Positions 34,783 through 47,989 of a stretch of DNA of 64,000 nt are shown piece by piece. The stretch is from the NCBI RefSeq assembly GCF_018691265.1, contig NW_024881295.1:15588314-15652313 (forward strand), given 5' to 3'. Source of the DNA: Tyto alba (taxonomy: Eukaryota > Chordata > Aves > Strigiformes > Tytonidae). The notes under the pieces were generated by a model. It ran no database searches, was not told the origin of the DNA, and saw nothing but the letters and a program-made list of their open reading frames with translations. The first letter of the stretch is position 1, and every line of letters begins with the position of its first letter. A program made the translations under genes and the position numbers.

Positions 34783-37438
34783 GTAGCATTAACCTGAGCA
34801 TCGCAAGGTGCACTCAGCTGTGTTCGCTTGCTGCACCCCGGTCTCACCAGCCAAGGACACACCACGAGACCTGGCTAGGCTTGCAGTGCTTCACCTGCAG
34901 AATGCAATGTCTGTGCATATTCATGCACAAATAAGAAACGAGAGGCAACCTGTGGCATAGCTTGGGTATTGTCAGCCATAAACCAGTTTGAAACTGGATA
35001 TATTTAACGTTTGGTGTAAATGAAAAGCTTGTGGTACATTTCACTCTCAAATCAGGGTTTTCTGAGCACTGATAGTGCTTCTGGCTTTGCAGTAAAGCTT
35101 TCTTGGTTTGCTTTCTGCTTTTGTCGCAGTCTTGGGCCAAACTACAGAATGCGTTTGTGCATATATGCTTAATGGACAGTGTGAAACAAAAAGTAGTTTG
35201 GCTTTCTGAAAAATCCCTGAGAATTTGAGCTAGTTGCAGTTGTCATACATAAACATCAGGAACTTGATTTTTTCTAAGCTGGAGTGGGTTCTTTGCCTGC
35301 TCTTGGAAATGCTGCAGAACGTTGTGTATCTTGAAGGCTTTTGCCCACGGGAGGAAAGATGAAATGCTTCATTTAAGACCCAGTATTAATCCAGATGTGA
35401 TGTGTAGGAAAAAAGCAAAACAAATCAAAACCACAGAACCCCAAATAAAAAAATCAGCAACTAAATTTCCCACGCCAAGTAGTCCAAGGTATTCTAAGTT
35501 AAGATTAGCATAATCACTTTTTAAGCATGGAACTTCATATGTGCTGGTAGAAATTTAAAGATCCTGAAGCATCTGCAATTAAGGTTGGATGAAAGTTTGA
35601 AATCAAAATTTTTTCAGTGGAAAACTGGTTCAGCTCAAAGTTTTTCCCATGGAAAAGCTTGAACTATCTTTTAAGAAAACATAAGCCTCAAAGGTTTCTA
35701 GTCTTTTAGAGGAAAATTGGAAACTCTTGGCCAGATGATTATGACTGCCAGGTAAAAATCAATGCTGAAGAACATTTTTCCAGTGGGATGTAATTTTAAA
35801 TGTAATATTTGACAAGACATGATATATGACATTGAAAGGCAACTCTGCACATCTGTGTGTGCACACACTAGCTAAGGAAGAATATGGAACCTGGGGAGTT
35901 TTGAAAGACAAATCATGTGTTATTTCTTGCATATATAAATACTGCAAATGCTCTGCATTTTGAGGTGGAATCAGTAGACAGGTAGAAGTTCGTTCTGGGT
36001 AGAAATAAGCCCTCATTACTGAAGTGGCACAGAATTTAAGGAATTAGGACTTTAGTGATAGCAACATTAATCTCTGATGGCTGATCATTCCATTCTCAAA
36101 ATCTTTCTCCCCAAAGAAGTACCCATTCTGTGGTGAATTTCAGTTTTTTTGATGCATCCTGCTGTTCTGATGTCTGAACAGGTGAAGGTCTTAAACATTC
36201 CTAAAAGGCTAATAACCACACATATGAAATTTATGCTGTGCTGTTAGTTGTGGGCAATAACTAGTGTGCTTCGTGCAAGTTCTGCTATACAAGTAAAGGG
36301 GGTTTTGAGAAACAACTTTTAGTCCTTTCCTTCAGAAAACTGTTATCCTTGGTATTTTATACTTGTCAGCAACTGGAGTGTCTTTCTGGTGATCCTTCGT
36401 TGCCCAAGGGGACTCCTGCTAGAAACATTCATAATGCTTCTTAGTCTGGAAAAGGGAAATTGCTTGGTGTGCTCCTTGCTGCTCTGAGACAAATACATGG
36501 CGTTTGCAGTGTGATTGAGCTAACATGGATGTAACTACATAATTTTCTTAAACCTGTAATTATTGCCAAAGGTTGTAGGTATTTCCTGTGAAAAACACTT
36601 CCTCTGCTCCTGCAGTGACTGGACTTGGCTTGCAAATACTCATTTTGTACCATCTAAGGTAACAGCCAACCTGCCTAGATTTCTCAGAGTACTGGAGCGT
36701 TTCTAGATATCCAAAATTATAGTCAGTCAATACCCATGATGGAGAAAAGCCTAGTCATAAAGCTGTGTTCACAGTTGAACAAGTCTATGTTCCAGTTATA
36801 TGCAGGTATGGCTTTAATGCATTGGATGAGGCTCTTGTATCTTTTTCCATATAAACCTCTCTGCATGTTTAGCATTGGAAGAATTAATAATTTTGAATCA
36901 TTGTTTGTTCCTTAGTTAAGGATTTCTCCCTGCTCTATGAATGCTCTGTAAATGATTTTTTTTCCAGTTGCTAAGCATAGAAATATGCTGTTGTGAGCAG
37001 CATGTTGCATTAGACTATGTAACATGTTTTCTAAAAGATCTTTTTTTCTGATGACAAGTTTACCTGGAACCTAAAATCTTAACCTGTATTTGGCCTCATC
37101 TTTGAGAAGTGTCTGTGCTCAGGTTTCCAGGTGCAAAATACCCCACATGCGAAAATAAGATCTGCTTTCTTCATCATCGTAATATTTCTAGACCACTTAG
37201 AGAATGCAAAATGCAAGCCTTCTTTTCCGTTCTTACAGTTGATCCTGGACTGTACTGGTGATTTCTGATGACACTAGCTTTGCTATTACTACTTCTCACT
37301 TCGTACTGCCCACTGTCTTGGCATGATTTGACCTCTCTGCACCTTTTCACCACCTAACCTATCATCATTTTAGTAATTTTTTAATTTGATTTTTTTCTTT
37401 TCTCACTTCACTATTGTTTGATTCCATTCATCTGGTAG
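34783..37438 (+). other. Intron between cassette exons E and F (2.7 kb)
   Basis: Non-coding, AT-rich. Only short frames are present and nothing was recognised. Confidence 0.75.
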
Positions 37439-37546
37439 AAGTATATAAAGATGTACACAGGCGGAGTGAGCTCATTGGCTGAGCAGATAGCCAATCAGCT
37501 TCAAAGGAAAGAGCAACCCAAAACCCTTCTAGACAAGAAGGAACTG
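37439..37546 (+). CDS. MICAL3: MICAL3 cassette exon F (36 codons), adjacent to LIM
   Basis: Acceptor TCTGGTAG, donor AACTG|GTAAGG, phase 0 at both ends. It begins KYIKMYTGGVSSLAEQIANQ and ends TLLDKKEL. It has amphipathic-helix character and resembles a known alternative MICAL segment just before GSLKKEFPQ. The remembered human LIM position fits an isoform that lacks it, so I treat it as optional. Confidence 0.88.
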
Positions 37547-38183
37547 GTAAGGCGATGTACCGAAGATGATGCATGTTTGTGATTAGATGTACGGTAGAGC
37601 TGAAGTGTTGTGGGTGTCCAGTTGTTACTACCCCTGACGGAACCTGTCATAGCTTTGTGAAAGGCTTAATTTCCCTTTCTCCATCCACCCTCACTCTTGT
37701 CCTCATCTTCCTTGCAGAATGTTTTAATCTAATCTCAGAGTCCAAGGATTGTGCATAAGTAGTTCAGAAACTGCTTGTTGAAGATGTGTTTGATCCACTG
37801 GGGCTACTTCTGCTTTATTGTTTTCTGGAGGAGATATGATTTTGATAATGTAGGTCTAAGAACTGCTGTTTGAGGGATTTGTAATGGTTTTGGATTTCCA
37901 TCATATGCCTCCTTCAGTCATTTATTTCAAGGTCATCATTAATAGTACTGGTGTCCACTCTTCCATCTAGAGTTTATTTTACTCCTGACATATGTAGGCG
38001 TGGCATCCTAGGTCGTTCTTCCCGGACAATAAGGTTCATTTTTGGTGTCCTGGGTAAAACTGTGAATTGTGTGACAAGAACTGCAGCATCAGGTGCTCCT
38101 GTATCCACATAAATGAAAATATGACCATGCAATCTTGGTGAGACAGGACACACACAAATTTAGCTCTGCCTATTTCTGTCTAG
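37547..38183 (+). other. Intron between exon F and LIM exon (0.6 kb)
   Basis: Non-coding. No feature was recognised beyond the splice sites. Confidence 0.8.
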
Positions 38184-38370
38184 GGCTCGCTCAAAAAGGA
38201 ATTCCCCCAAAACCTGGGAGGCAGCGATGTCTGTTACTTCTGCCGCAAGCGAGTCTATGTGATGGAAAGGCTGAGTGCTGAAGGCAAGTTCTTCCATCGC
38301 AGTTGCTTCAAGTGTGAATACTGTGCGACGACTCTGCGCTTGTCATCTTACGCCTACGATATTGAAGATG
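38184..38370 (+). CDS. MICAL3: MICAL3 LIM-domain exon 1
   Basis: Phase 0 in, phase 1 out. It encodes [20 protein letters not shown], then [12 protein letters not shown], giving the first zinc site (C-x2-C, H-x2-C) and the start of the second. The first Cys is residue 763 if all six cassettes are skipped, matching remembered human MICAL3. LIM domains bind two zinc ions and mediate protein contacts. Confidence 0.97.
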
Positions 38371-40283
38371 GTAAGAGAAACTGCCTTTTTGTCAGAATCC
38401 TAGTAACTGTCCCGGAAGTCTGTCTAGTGATTTCAGCTCTTTCTTTGCTTAAAAATTACTTGATGAGTTACGGAACAGAGTTTTTCCCACTCATTGAGGC
38501 AAAGATGAAGTAAAAAAATTATAAACTAATATACCACTTCAGAATATTCTGCTGCAGATTGAAATGTTACAAAATTGATAGGTATCTACTGCACATACTG
38601 GGTAGAATAATGGCCATGGAAACACCATCTAGGTTTAAGGGGCAAAAAGAACCAAAAGTATGTGTTTATGATGTTTTATATAATGACTTCAAGTAGGGGG
38701 CTTGCTCGGTCACGAAGGAAGAGTTGAGGAAACTTAGAATCATCAAACCAGTGTCCCAGTAAGGAATAGGAAACTCATTATTACTTGGCTGGAAGGTCAG
38801 CAGACTTGTCATGCAGGTTTAAAGGGGCCAATGATAATTTTGAAATCGACATGTAAAAGTAACATCTCCATCTGTAATCAAAGTTGGGAATAAGCATTTT
38901 TGAGCATTGCTGTTATTTTGGGCGTTCACAAGTAACTGAATATCTGATTATATGTTTAGCCATAACAGACTGAGCCCCCTCTGTCAGCTGTATGAGCTGA
39001 AACAGTTTTTGTCACCAGATTTAGTGATTCCCTCTGCAAGCAAGCTTATGTATGCAGTTATGGCCAGATAGTTCTCAATGAAGCAAACACAAAGCTCAGA
39101 TTTTCAGCACACTTACAACATTGATTCTGAAATGATATTACATGCCTAACAGTTGTATATGAAGCAGACATGGCCAAACAAATATGTTGTATCCTATGTA
39201 ATAATTGTGAAAATTTGGCTTATATTTCATTCTGGGTTTTCTTTGAGGGGGAAAAAACCACAAAGCTATACACGCATTGTTGCTGTTCATCTAGCTGTTT
39301 GTACTGATGAGCATTCTGCAGTGTTCTGCAGTCAGTGTCTGGTTTTAGGCTTCAAAGTCTGAGAATTTTTATGTAAGAGCTTTTCTGTTGTTGCTCTTTT
39401 CAGACAACTGGAAAGAGCAGTTTTTGGAAAGAGTAAATATTAAGAAATGTTTATTTAATCAGAGACTTCTCGGAGGATAGCATTTGTCACTTTTCCATCA
39501 TAAAACAAAGCATTGTGCAAATACCAGCCCAGAGAAACTAGAGGAAGGGGCAAAGGTCAGAATACAGGTTTGAAATGCATTAGCAAAGTTGTAGGAATAG
39601 GATAGCAGTAGGGGTTGCTACGGGCTGCGTATACCAAGCGGGATACACTGACAAAGGTACACTGGAAGATAATCATATGCCATCCATTTGCTGATATTAT
39701 TACTTGTATTACGGTATTACTGGTGCTGCTTTGGCTTCCCGACAGTGTTCAGATACCCGTGAAAACCCATTTAGATTTCTGGGGTGTTACTAAACCAGCA
39801 GTATCACAAAAGGTCTTAATTGTGAAAATGAATCATTGGTTGATTGTCCTTCCCACAAGTGGCCACTGTGCATTTTTAGAGATGGTTCTTTGGGAGTTAA
39901 CACTGTCCTCTCCCACTTTCCTCTGCTGGTTGTATTCATTCTTGCTTTTTCCAAAAGTGCTTCTGCCAGCTTTTCATGTGATGATTTCTTTGTTCCTCAC
40001 ACACTGCCGCATTGTTAGCATGTGATACCACACAAGCCTCACAGCTTTGCTTTGGTGTTTGATAGGATTTTAAGCTAAATGGCTGTCAGGCACCCAATGG
40101 AAGGGGGGCAGAGAGGAGGGCTGGAGTTAAAACTTCAGATAGCATTTGCCTCCATGTATAGTGAAGAAACTAGAGGGTGTAACAGGAGTGGCAGCAGAAA
40201 ATAAGTTGCAGTGAGATGGACGTTTATATTGCGCTAAACTGCTGTGTTCTCATTGTTGACCATCATTCGTGTTTTATCCGCAG
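38371..40283 (+). other. Intron splitting the LIM domain (1.9 kb)
   Basis: AT-rich. A 136-codon frame at 39615-40025 has no recognisable domain and no supporting splice context. No repeat family was recognised. Confidence 0.75.
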
Positions 40284-40372
40284 GTAAATTCTACTGTAAG
40301 CCTCACTACTGTTACCGAGTCTCTGGTTATGCTCAAAGGAAGAGGCCAGCAGTGGGTCCTCTGTCAGGAAAG
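40284..40372 (+). CDS. MICAL3: MICAL3 LIM-domain exon 2
   Basis: Phase 1 in, phase 0 out. It encodes GKFYCKPHYCYRVSGYAQRK and ends PAVGPLSGK. It supplies the final zinc ligands of the second LIM finger. Acceptor TCCGCAG, donor AAAG|GTAACT. Confidence 0.97.
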
Positions 40373-41503
40373 GTAACTTGTTATTTTCATCTAACATTTC
40401 ATGTTAATAAGTTTTGATTCTTCACATTGAAAAAGTAAATATGCTTGTTTTCTTTTGGAAAGTAGAAAAATCCAGAGTGCATCAAATTGCTTTTTTATGT
40501 TATAAGAGCTTGCAGTTCTATAAATTTTATTTAAAACCAGTGCCTTTAATTACCACTTCTCTTTTCATGGTTCTTATTATAAAATAATGTACTGTCCCAT
40601 TCAGAACAGGATTTTTATTTGTTTTCTTGTCAGCTGAAATACTTTTTCAGTCCATGCAGAGACTAAATGAATAGTGTTACCAGTTTTGGTTTTGCTTTGT
40701 TTCTCCATGTTTTTTCTTAAGATGAAAAAAATTATTTGCATTTCCTTTGAAACATGAAGTTCTAGCCCACTTGCTTAGGCTATGAAGATCTTACCTCATT
40801 TCTGAAAGTTTTCTGTGTGTTAGTGGGAACCTGCGGGAAAAGAAAGGATATGCCTTTTCCTATGCTATCATAATGGAAGCATTTGTGCTTTAAATATAGG
40901 ATCAAGATGCACTGTGTAATACGGGAAAGCCTCTCAGCTTTTGTCATTACAATCCAGGGCACTTAATTTTTCTCCTCAACCCCTTTTTCACAATTTTTGA
41001 ATACTATGTCTAAGCAAACTACATGCTAGTCCCTTAACAAGTTCGGTTAAGCTTGCATGATGCAAACTGTCCTTCCCCTTTAAATTTTATTTTCCTTTGT
41101 GGTAGTGGTAGTGTTTGTCTTTCTGCCTGTTTCTCAGGTTTTGTTAGTACAAGCTGAAGCTGTACTCCTTTTTGGAAAGATAAGGGATCCATCCTGTACT
41201 CCCTGACAAAAATAAAGACTAAAAATGGTACTGGTTTTATTTCCCAGATGAGCAGACTTCAGGGATCTTAGTGCTTTGACTTGCTTGGATATCCAGCTTG
41301 GTTTTCAGAGCTTTAACAGGGCCATAAATTGAGAAGGAACATACTTTGTTCAGACCTTGCCTTTTGTGATGTTTAAAGGGTATCCTAATTGTAAAAGAAA
41401 TATCTTCCTAGTTCAACATGTTGAGTACATATAGCCACATGTGGAAAAAAAAAGAGGCATTTTTAATTTTAATATGAATTTAATTTCCCCCACATTCTTA
41501 CAG
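40373..41503 (+). other. Intron after the LIM domain (1.1 kb)
   Basis: Non-coding AT-rich sequence with no gene or repeat recognised. Confidence 0.75.
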
Positions 41504-41591
41504 GACACCAAGGGACCTCTACAGGACGCCATGGCAAGTGATGGAAGTGGACGGGCAAATACCATCTCCGCCTCAGCAGAGAGGGCTCCAG
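41504..41591 (+). CDS. MICAL3: MICAL3 exon after LIM domain
   Basis: Phase 0 in, phase 1 out. It encodes DTKGPLQDAMASDGSGRANT and ends SAERAP, with glycine completed downstream. It matches the human KGPLQD...GRAN...ERTPG segment. Acceptor TTCTTACAG, donor CCAG|GTAGCT. It joins in frame to 60928 and is also open through the donor to 41836. Confidence 0.93.
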
Positions 41592-41836
41592 GTAGCTCCG
41601 CTTCCTTCTTTTGCAGGGTGGTGCAGTACTCTCTCGGCCTCTTTGACAGAGTTAGGGTGGCAAGCCAGCGCCTGCAAAGCAGAGTTTCCTCGATTGGGCA
41701 CCAGGTAGCCCAGAACCCCTTGGACTCCTTTTTCATGTGTCAGCTGATGGCTTTTGGGGTTCCCTTTCTCTATGTCCAGTCAGAAGTTCTTGTGCAGATC
41801 CTAGGGGAATTTTGTGGGCAACCTGCTGAGCAGTAA
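41592..41836 (+). CDS. MICAL3: Candidate read-through alternative C-terminus of short MICAL3 isoform
   Basis: If the donor at 41592 is not used, the frame stays open for 81 more residues and stops at TAA (41834-41836). The tail begins GSSASFFCRVVQYSLGLFDR. It then has a basic/hydrophobic helix-like part, a hydrophobic stretch around MAFGVPFLYVQ, and ends GQPAEQ. GC content is higher than in the flanking intron. Short MICAL3 isoforms ending soon after the LIM domain are known. I could not confirm that this tail is theirs, so it may instead be a fortuitous open frame. Confidence 0.6.
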
Positions 41837-42680
41837 GAATTAATGTGACGCAACTTTATGAGCTATGTAACTCGTGTGATTTTTTTTTTTTTTTTTTTGG
41901 GGTGCCATGTGAATTTCATGCGTTACATGAAAGTCTCAATATATTACTTTGCACTGTGGCTTTGGGGCCTAGATGTTCTCAGTCCTTTCAAGAACATTAT
42001 CTGAAAGAATTCCAGGAAAACACAGATGCTCAGTTGAGGGTCTTCTCTGAGTGGGCCCAGATAAAGAGCCCTGTAATGCATGCAGCTCAATGTTAGTGAA
42101 CCTAAAGGTTCTGATGCACTGGAATAGCTCACAAACTGGATTTCTGTGTTTTCCTGAATTCTGGGTGTGGTTTCCTGTTCTCCCAAGCTTTTCTTCATTA
42201 ATCTGGTACTTGAATGGGAAAGATCCCATTATCTCTGGATTGTGTCTCCTTTGGAATTCTGGGTGTCTGGCACCTAATGGGATTGGATTCCTTCAACCCC
42301 TTGAATTTCGTGGTGCTGGCAGGTCACGGTGCTCTTCCCTCACTGCCAGAATCTGTGCTGCTCCTGGCAATGGCTTTGGGAATGGGGTGGTGAATGTGTG
42401 TGTCTTACTGTGAAGTAGTTTTGCCTTATAACTTGAAATTCTAATTCCTTCTAACATGGGAGAAGTGTCTGTGCTACAAATGCTCGTTTGCCCTGCCCCA
42501 TAGTGCTTATTTAGTGATGTCAGAAAAAGGAAAAGATTGGATTTCTAGTGTTTGTTCCATAATACTATGGATAAGCTAAATCAGCTGCTTTTAGAGAGGG
42601 AACATACTTAGATCAACACTTTGAAATAAGAATGTTTTCACAGTGGCAATTGAGAAAAAGACCTTAACAACATGCAGGCA

Positions 42681-42686
42681 AATAAA
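42681..42686 (+). promoter_or_regulatory. Possible polyadenylation signal for the short isoform
   Basis: AATAAA about 845 bases after the read-through stop codon, followed by a GT-rich stretch (42694-42706). It is the first canonical hexamer I noticed downstream of that stop. Its function is inference. Confidence 0.35.
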
Positions 42687-43170
42687 AATCATGCTTTTGT
42701 TTGACTTTACTCACTTCATACTTACAAGTGTTTCTAAGATTGTAACTGAATGCAATCTGACAAATTAATTCTTGAAGTGTAGTTACTTCCATGGTTTCCT
42801 CTTTTCTTTGTCTGGATTTTTCCATACGGCAAAATGGAGGAAAGGGAAAAAGTATGGAAGAATGACATTTGCACAATGCTGGGGACAGATGAGTGGAAAA
42901 ACATTTCTTGGAGCACAGAGCATCTGATATGAGAATAAGGTGGTTTATAGACTGAAGCTATTGGTGATGAGAAGTGGAAGAAGAAGAGTTTAGCTATATA
43001 TAACAATTAGTTTATCAAAGCAATTGCCGGCAGAAAGTCTCCTTCCTCTGATTTAGTACTTCCAACTGATCAAATTTAATTACTCACTTTTATAAATGAG
43101 CATTCAGTAAATAGCATCTAAGTGATCACTAAGTAGAGCAAACAATAGGCCATAATTTTCTGTAAACTAA

Positions 43171-43200
43171 TATAAATCAGATATGAGATATAAATCAGAT
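43171..43200. repeat. Short imperfect tandem duplication
   Basis: TATAAATCAGAT occurs twice, 18 bases apart, within an AT-rich intron. Confidence 0.7.
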
Positions 43201-46200
43201 GTTCCCATCTCTCCTTATGTAGTGGTGGGACAATCCTGTAGCAGAACTGTAGTGCTTTCAGAGGAGAAAAACAGAACAGGCATCATTTTATCAAATGGCA
43301 AAACTTGAAATCTAGGGCTCCTTCTGTTTGCTTTCTGCTTTTCTAAAGCAGTGTCTAAATGTAGCATAATTTATAAAGCTTTTGGACCTTGTAAAGCTTT
43401 GCCTCTTGCAGTGCCCAAAGTACATTAGGACATACTCAGCTTAGCTGGGTCAAGCTAGGTCACCTTTAAGGCAGTGTGTTGTGGTGCGTTCTTGTGTGTG
43501 CATGACAGAAATACGTTTAATGGTAGAACAGTGAGCAGTGCCTCTGCTATTTTCCCTCCTTTAGGGGCATTTCTTTCTGCCATTAGTGGCTGAGATTTTG
43601 TTTTCTTTGTACATCTTAAAATACTGGCTTAAAAATGGTTAAGAAGCAGGAGGGTAAATGCAATGTACTTTAAAAACAAGCCACAGTGTCATTAAAGGCA
43701 GGTCAGTTCTCTGTTAGTGTAACAGTCATGTCCTGTAGGTACCTGCCTTTAGCTCCTGTTCCTGCTGGGTAGGTAGGTCAGGAAACCTGTCATGTATTTA
43801 TAGTTATATATGGTTTGAAAAACCAAACCCCGTTGAATTACCAAGCTTGCTAATATAGGGGAAGAATAGGTTATTTTTCCTGATTAATCAAAAGGAGTCT
43901 ATATGTTGACATGTCAGTATAACTCCTGACTTTGAATTATATTACGTATATGCTTTCTTGCAATTTATTAAATTGTCTGTTTAAGAGATTACAGACATTC
44001 TGCTTTCACTGTAGACAAATACCTCGAGCAAAAACCTGTCTGAAATGGAGATAGAGATAGAGCTCTGTTTCCAAGGCTTCACTTCACCCATCTGGTAGAT
44101 GCATCTAATACAGGTCATATATCTGAAAATACTTGACCTCCCTTAAGACAAGTGCCACCAAATGAAATCTGGCAATATCAATTTCAGACCTTGAGGTCTG
44201 AGCCAATCCTCAGTAGTGAGGTAGATCTTGATGTGGACTGTAAGTTGCCTCTAAAATGATTAAGTAAAAAAATAAAGGTGTAACATGCACAGGTTTGATA
44301 TTTGATGGAAGTGTAAAGATAGCCTAGAAGGAAAAGGAAGGTATACAGCAGAAACATCAATTAAAGAATATACAAGACAAAAAATCAGCTGGTTTTAAAT
44401 TTTATACATCTTAGTTAAATTCAGCCCTGAGTTAGCAAAATTGCTTGTTCAGTGAGCTTGGTGGTGACTCATGCAAGGCCTGCTTTTTAGTTGCCATGGA
44501 ATCCCAAATGGGTGTAAATTGCATGGGTTCTCCCCCTACACTCACTGCCTCATTTGCTCTACCACCAAATCTGGCCTCTTCTTTTTTTAGCCAGCTTAAT
44601 GCTTAAAATACATTCAACCACAAAATACTATTCAGCAGGTTTGGTCAGCTGAAGTAAGATTGGTCACAACAAGCACTTTCTTGTGATGTGTTACTAACCT
44701 GATTGGCATGTATTAATTTTGCAAAAGATGTCAGTCCCTCGCTGGGTGGCTGCAGTCCTAGCTGGCGTTTAAAGTGTTTTGTCTGTCCTTTGTATTGCAA
44801 CCATGATAGTTGCAGGGCACAATCTGTGATAAGCAAGTTAAGGGGTTTTTAGCAGTCAACTAGAATCACCCTTCTGGGTTTTGTCTGGTTTGCTAGAGAG
44901 CCTGCATGATATCTTATGTGGTGATTACAAGGGATGTTCCCAGGGAGGCTATGGTCAAACTGACTCTTGCAATATAGGTCAACCCTTCAGTCTGGGAAGT
45001 GGCAACAAGCTTTTGAGTGATGGATGCCATTCTCTCCGGGGAAGGGAAATCGGGGAAAGCTGTTACTGTGCTTTTGGTTCTGCTGAACTGTGGCATGCTT
45101 GTCGTAGACTCTGTAACCTTTCTCTGTACCCAGTCTGCCTGTTTTCCCTCTCTTTTCTGCATTTGCCTTTGTGCCAAAATTGCTGCTATTGCCAAGAGAA
45201 AAAAAAAAAACTTTGCTTTTCAACTGTCTCTCCCTTTGACAATCTGTAACTGCTATGTCTTAGATTTTTTTGAATATGATTTACAGTACTTTACATGGTT
45301 TTAATGTGCTTTGAATGCAAATGCTATTCTTCTGTTTGTTCTAAAGGTCTGTAAGAACATATTTCTGAACTTTCAGCTCTTTCTTGACAGATGGACTTGG
45401 AACAGTCTTTACCCCTATCAGCTTTATGATATGCTCCTGTGGGTGACTTTAGCCAGTAATTTTTAGTTGTAAGGTGTTTCCTATTTCAGGCTTGTATTCT
45501 GACAGCTGTAAGTTTCTGTCCCTAATGGCAATAGGGAGTTCATAAAGGAAAGACCTGCTAGGGAAACTCATACTTCAAAATGTACAGCAATAAAAGGCAA
45601 GTAATGAGATCTTTGCAGTAAGATTTAAGAAGCCAAATATAAGCCATAGTATGCAAAACTGAAAAATGCAATACAAAGTAGAGACACTGGGTCTCCTGCT
45701 TTAAAATCACAAAAATATATAGTGTATATGATGTAGGTATGCAATATGAAAAGTTAAAAATCCTCCTATGGATGTGCCTTAAGTGTTTTCAGGGAGCAGT
45801 GTTCTGAGCAAAGCCCTTCACAGTAGACTCTTAAACAAGCAACCTGTTGTATATAGCAGGCAAAACTCGACTTTACATAAGGAAGTTCTTTTGCTCACTT
45901 GGATAGCTAGAAAAGGGTGGCTGCTTCCTCTAAATGTCATGCCCTTTAAAGTAAATTATCTGAGCCACATTTTCAAAAGGATCTTAACTGTCTGTATAAT
46001 TTTAATTAATCTTTATGAATGGATTCAATATTATTTGCACACAAACCTACTTCTGTATCTAATGAAGTACAAATACATTTTATATATAGTTCTGCATAGA
46101 AATACGCTTCTTGTTCAAAACCATTGCCTCTTTATGGTTCTGCATATATTGAACATGTCTTACTTGTGAAAGCGATTCAGCTCAAAGTGATACTGTTTGC

Positions 46201-47989
46201 TTGTGCAAACAAACATCTCCATGAATTCTTCCTCCTGGTCACTTCATTATTATTCACACTTAGTTTCTGTTCTTGTTTTCATTTGGTCTGTTTAAACATT
46301 AAATTACAGAAGACAGCAGCAAACTAATTCTGTGACATTGTGTTCTGTTTGTGGTGCCCTCATTTTAAACCACTGAACTGTGCATTTACAAACATATCCA
46401 TATCTGTCCCCTACCATACCCCGCCCCCCAAAAAAAAGAAAAGAGAAAAAGAAAAAAAATAGTACATCCATATTTCAGGATGCACCACCAAACTGGGAGG
46501 AAATGTAATTCCTCTACTACTGTGCCTTGAATGTTGTCCGTTCTGTTTGGAGGAGCCGTGGTGGTGTGTTTTGCAGGACATGGCACATGATACCGAACCC
46601 TTTTATGGGGTTTCATACAACTCCAAAGAGATCTGATGCAAGATTTATTTCTCCCTGTTGGAACATTTAAAATACAAACTTAAGGACCAGACCCTGTATT
46701 TTTGGAAGCTGAGGCGAGTGTGTGGGTTGCCCGATTAGGGCCAGTGTTCAGTGCCCAGTGAATCATCGCTCAATAGCAAGCCAAGAATCTCTGTTAGGAT
46801 AAGTGCTTGACTGTTCCCAGTCCATCATGTTCCTTGTCAGTGTTCTTATCAGGATTTGGGTGGCTTTGACGTAAAGGAAAGGAGAATGCTGAAGGACCAG
46901 CAATTTGAAGCCCAGAAAATTTGGAAAGGCAGAGGCATGGTGGAAAGGTTATTTGTTCTAAAGAGTGGAGATGCAGTTGACCTGATAGTTTCACCAAAAA
47001 ATCCTGAAAAAAGTTTTGGGGACCGAGGAAGGATATATAGAATAGCAATGTGCTGAATTTGTGCTCATGGCTGGATCCTGTTAAGAACACTTTTTCTTGG
47101 GAGTAACTGGGCTCCCGATTCCACCTTTCTCTCTAGCTTTCAGACCTGTAGACTTGTGCCACTGGAATATTTGTTTATTGTTTGTATGTGTATATTCTGA
47201 AGGGTGATATGAATTTTTCTGGGCACTTTAAGAGCTCCACTGAATGTTTTTGTGTCTTAGAAGAATAGTATTGAGTTTGTGTGAAGGAGTTGGATTTTTT
47301 TTTTAATTGCAGAATTATAACGTCTGGGTTTTTTTGAAAAGTGGAATCTGACAAATGACCATTTTGAGTTTGTTTCCCTCAGAGAAAATGAGGGAGTGTG
47401 CATAAAATAAGCTTGGTGACAGATAATGTTCCAGTGAGATGATTAGTGCTCAGAAAGGCTTCATGTCTCCATTGTATAGCCTCTTTGAAGATTTTGATTT
47501 ATGCAGTTGTTTTTAACCTGTTTTTGTTTTGGGTGTGTGTGTCTCTCTGAATTATGTAACACGTGGTTTTCCTGTTGCTGTGAAATCAAGACATTATTTG
47601 TTCAACTGTGTGAAATGTTCAAGGGAATAAATTCCAAACAAACTTCAGGTTTCTGAGTTTTTCTTTGTCCTCCCCCTTCTCCCTCCACTAGTACCAGATG
47701 AGGGATGCTGTGGGGGATACAGAGCTGGGGGAGAGTGGAATTAGTAGAACTGGCAAGCTCAAATGGAAAAGACATTTTGAGGAGCTCTGTGGCACGTGCT
47801 GTCTGTCACTGAAAAATACTACTTTTCAAGCTGCTTCTGTATTGTGTTTTTTCTTTAAATTTTTCTGTTATGTTGTGGTTTGCTTGGAGTGTAGGGCATA
47901 CACTGCACAGGCAGCATGACATATCACTGTAGGAAACCTGCTAAGGACCCCCTTACTAAATACTCTACTGCTTTGGCAAAGCTGGCTTT

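Noticed and set aside
39615..40025. 136-codon + strand ORF between the two LIM exons
   Set aside because: No domain, no flanking splice sites in frame, and its insertion would split the LIM domain.
41845..42413. Overlapping ORFs after the read-through stop, on both strands
   Set aside because: They contain translated T tracts and lack splice signals or homology; best read as 3' UTR or intron.
47698..47919. Possible extra exon after ACTAG at about 47692
   Set aside because: The frame is open for about 40 plausible codons but degenerates into hydrophobic translation of T-rich DNA, and there is no clear donor at a sensible position.
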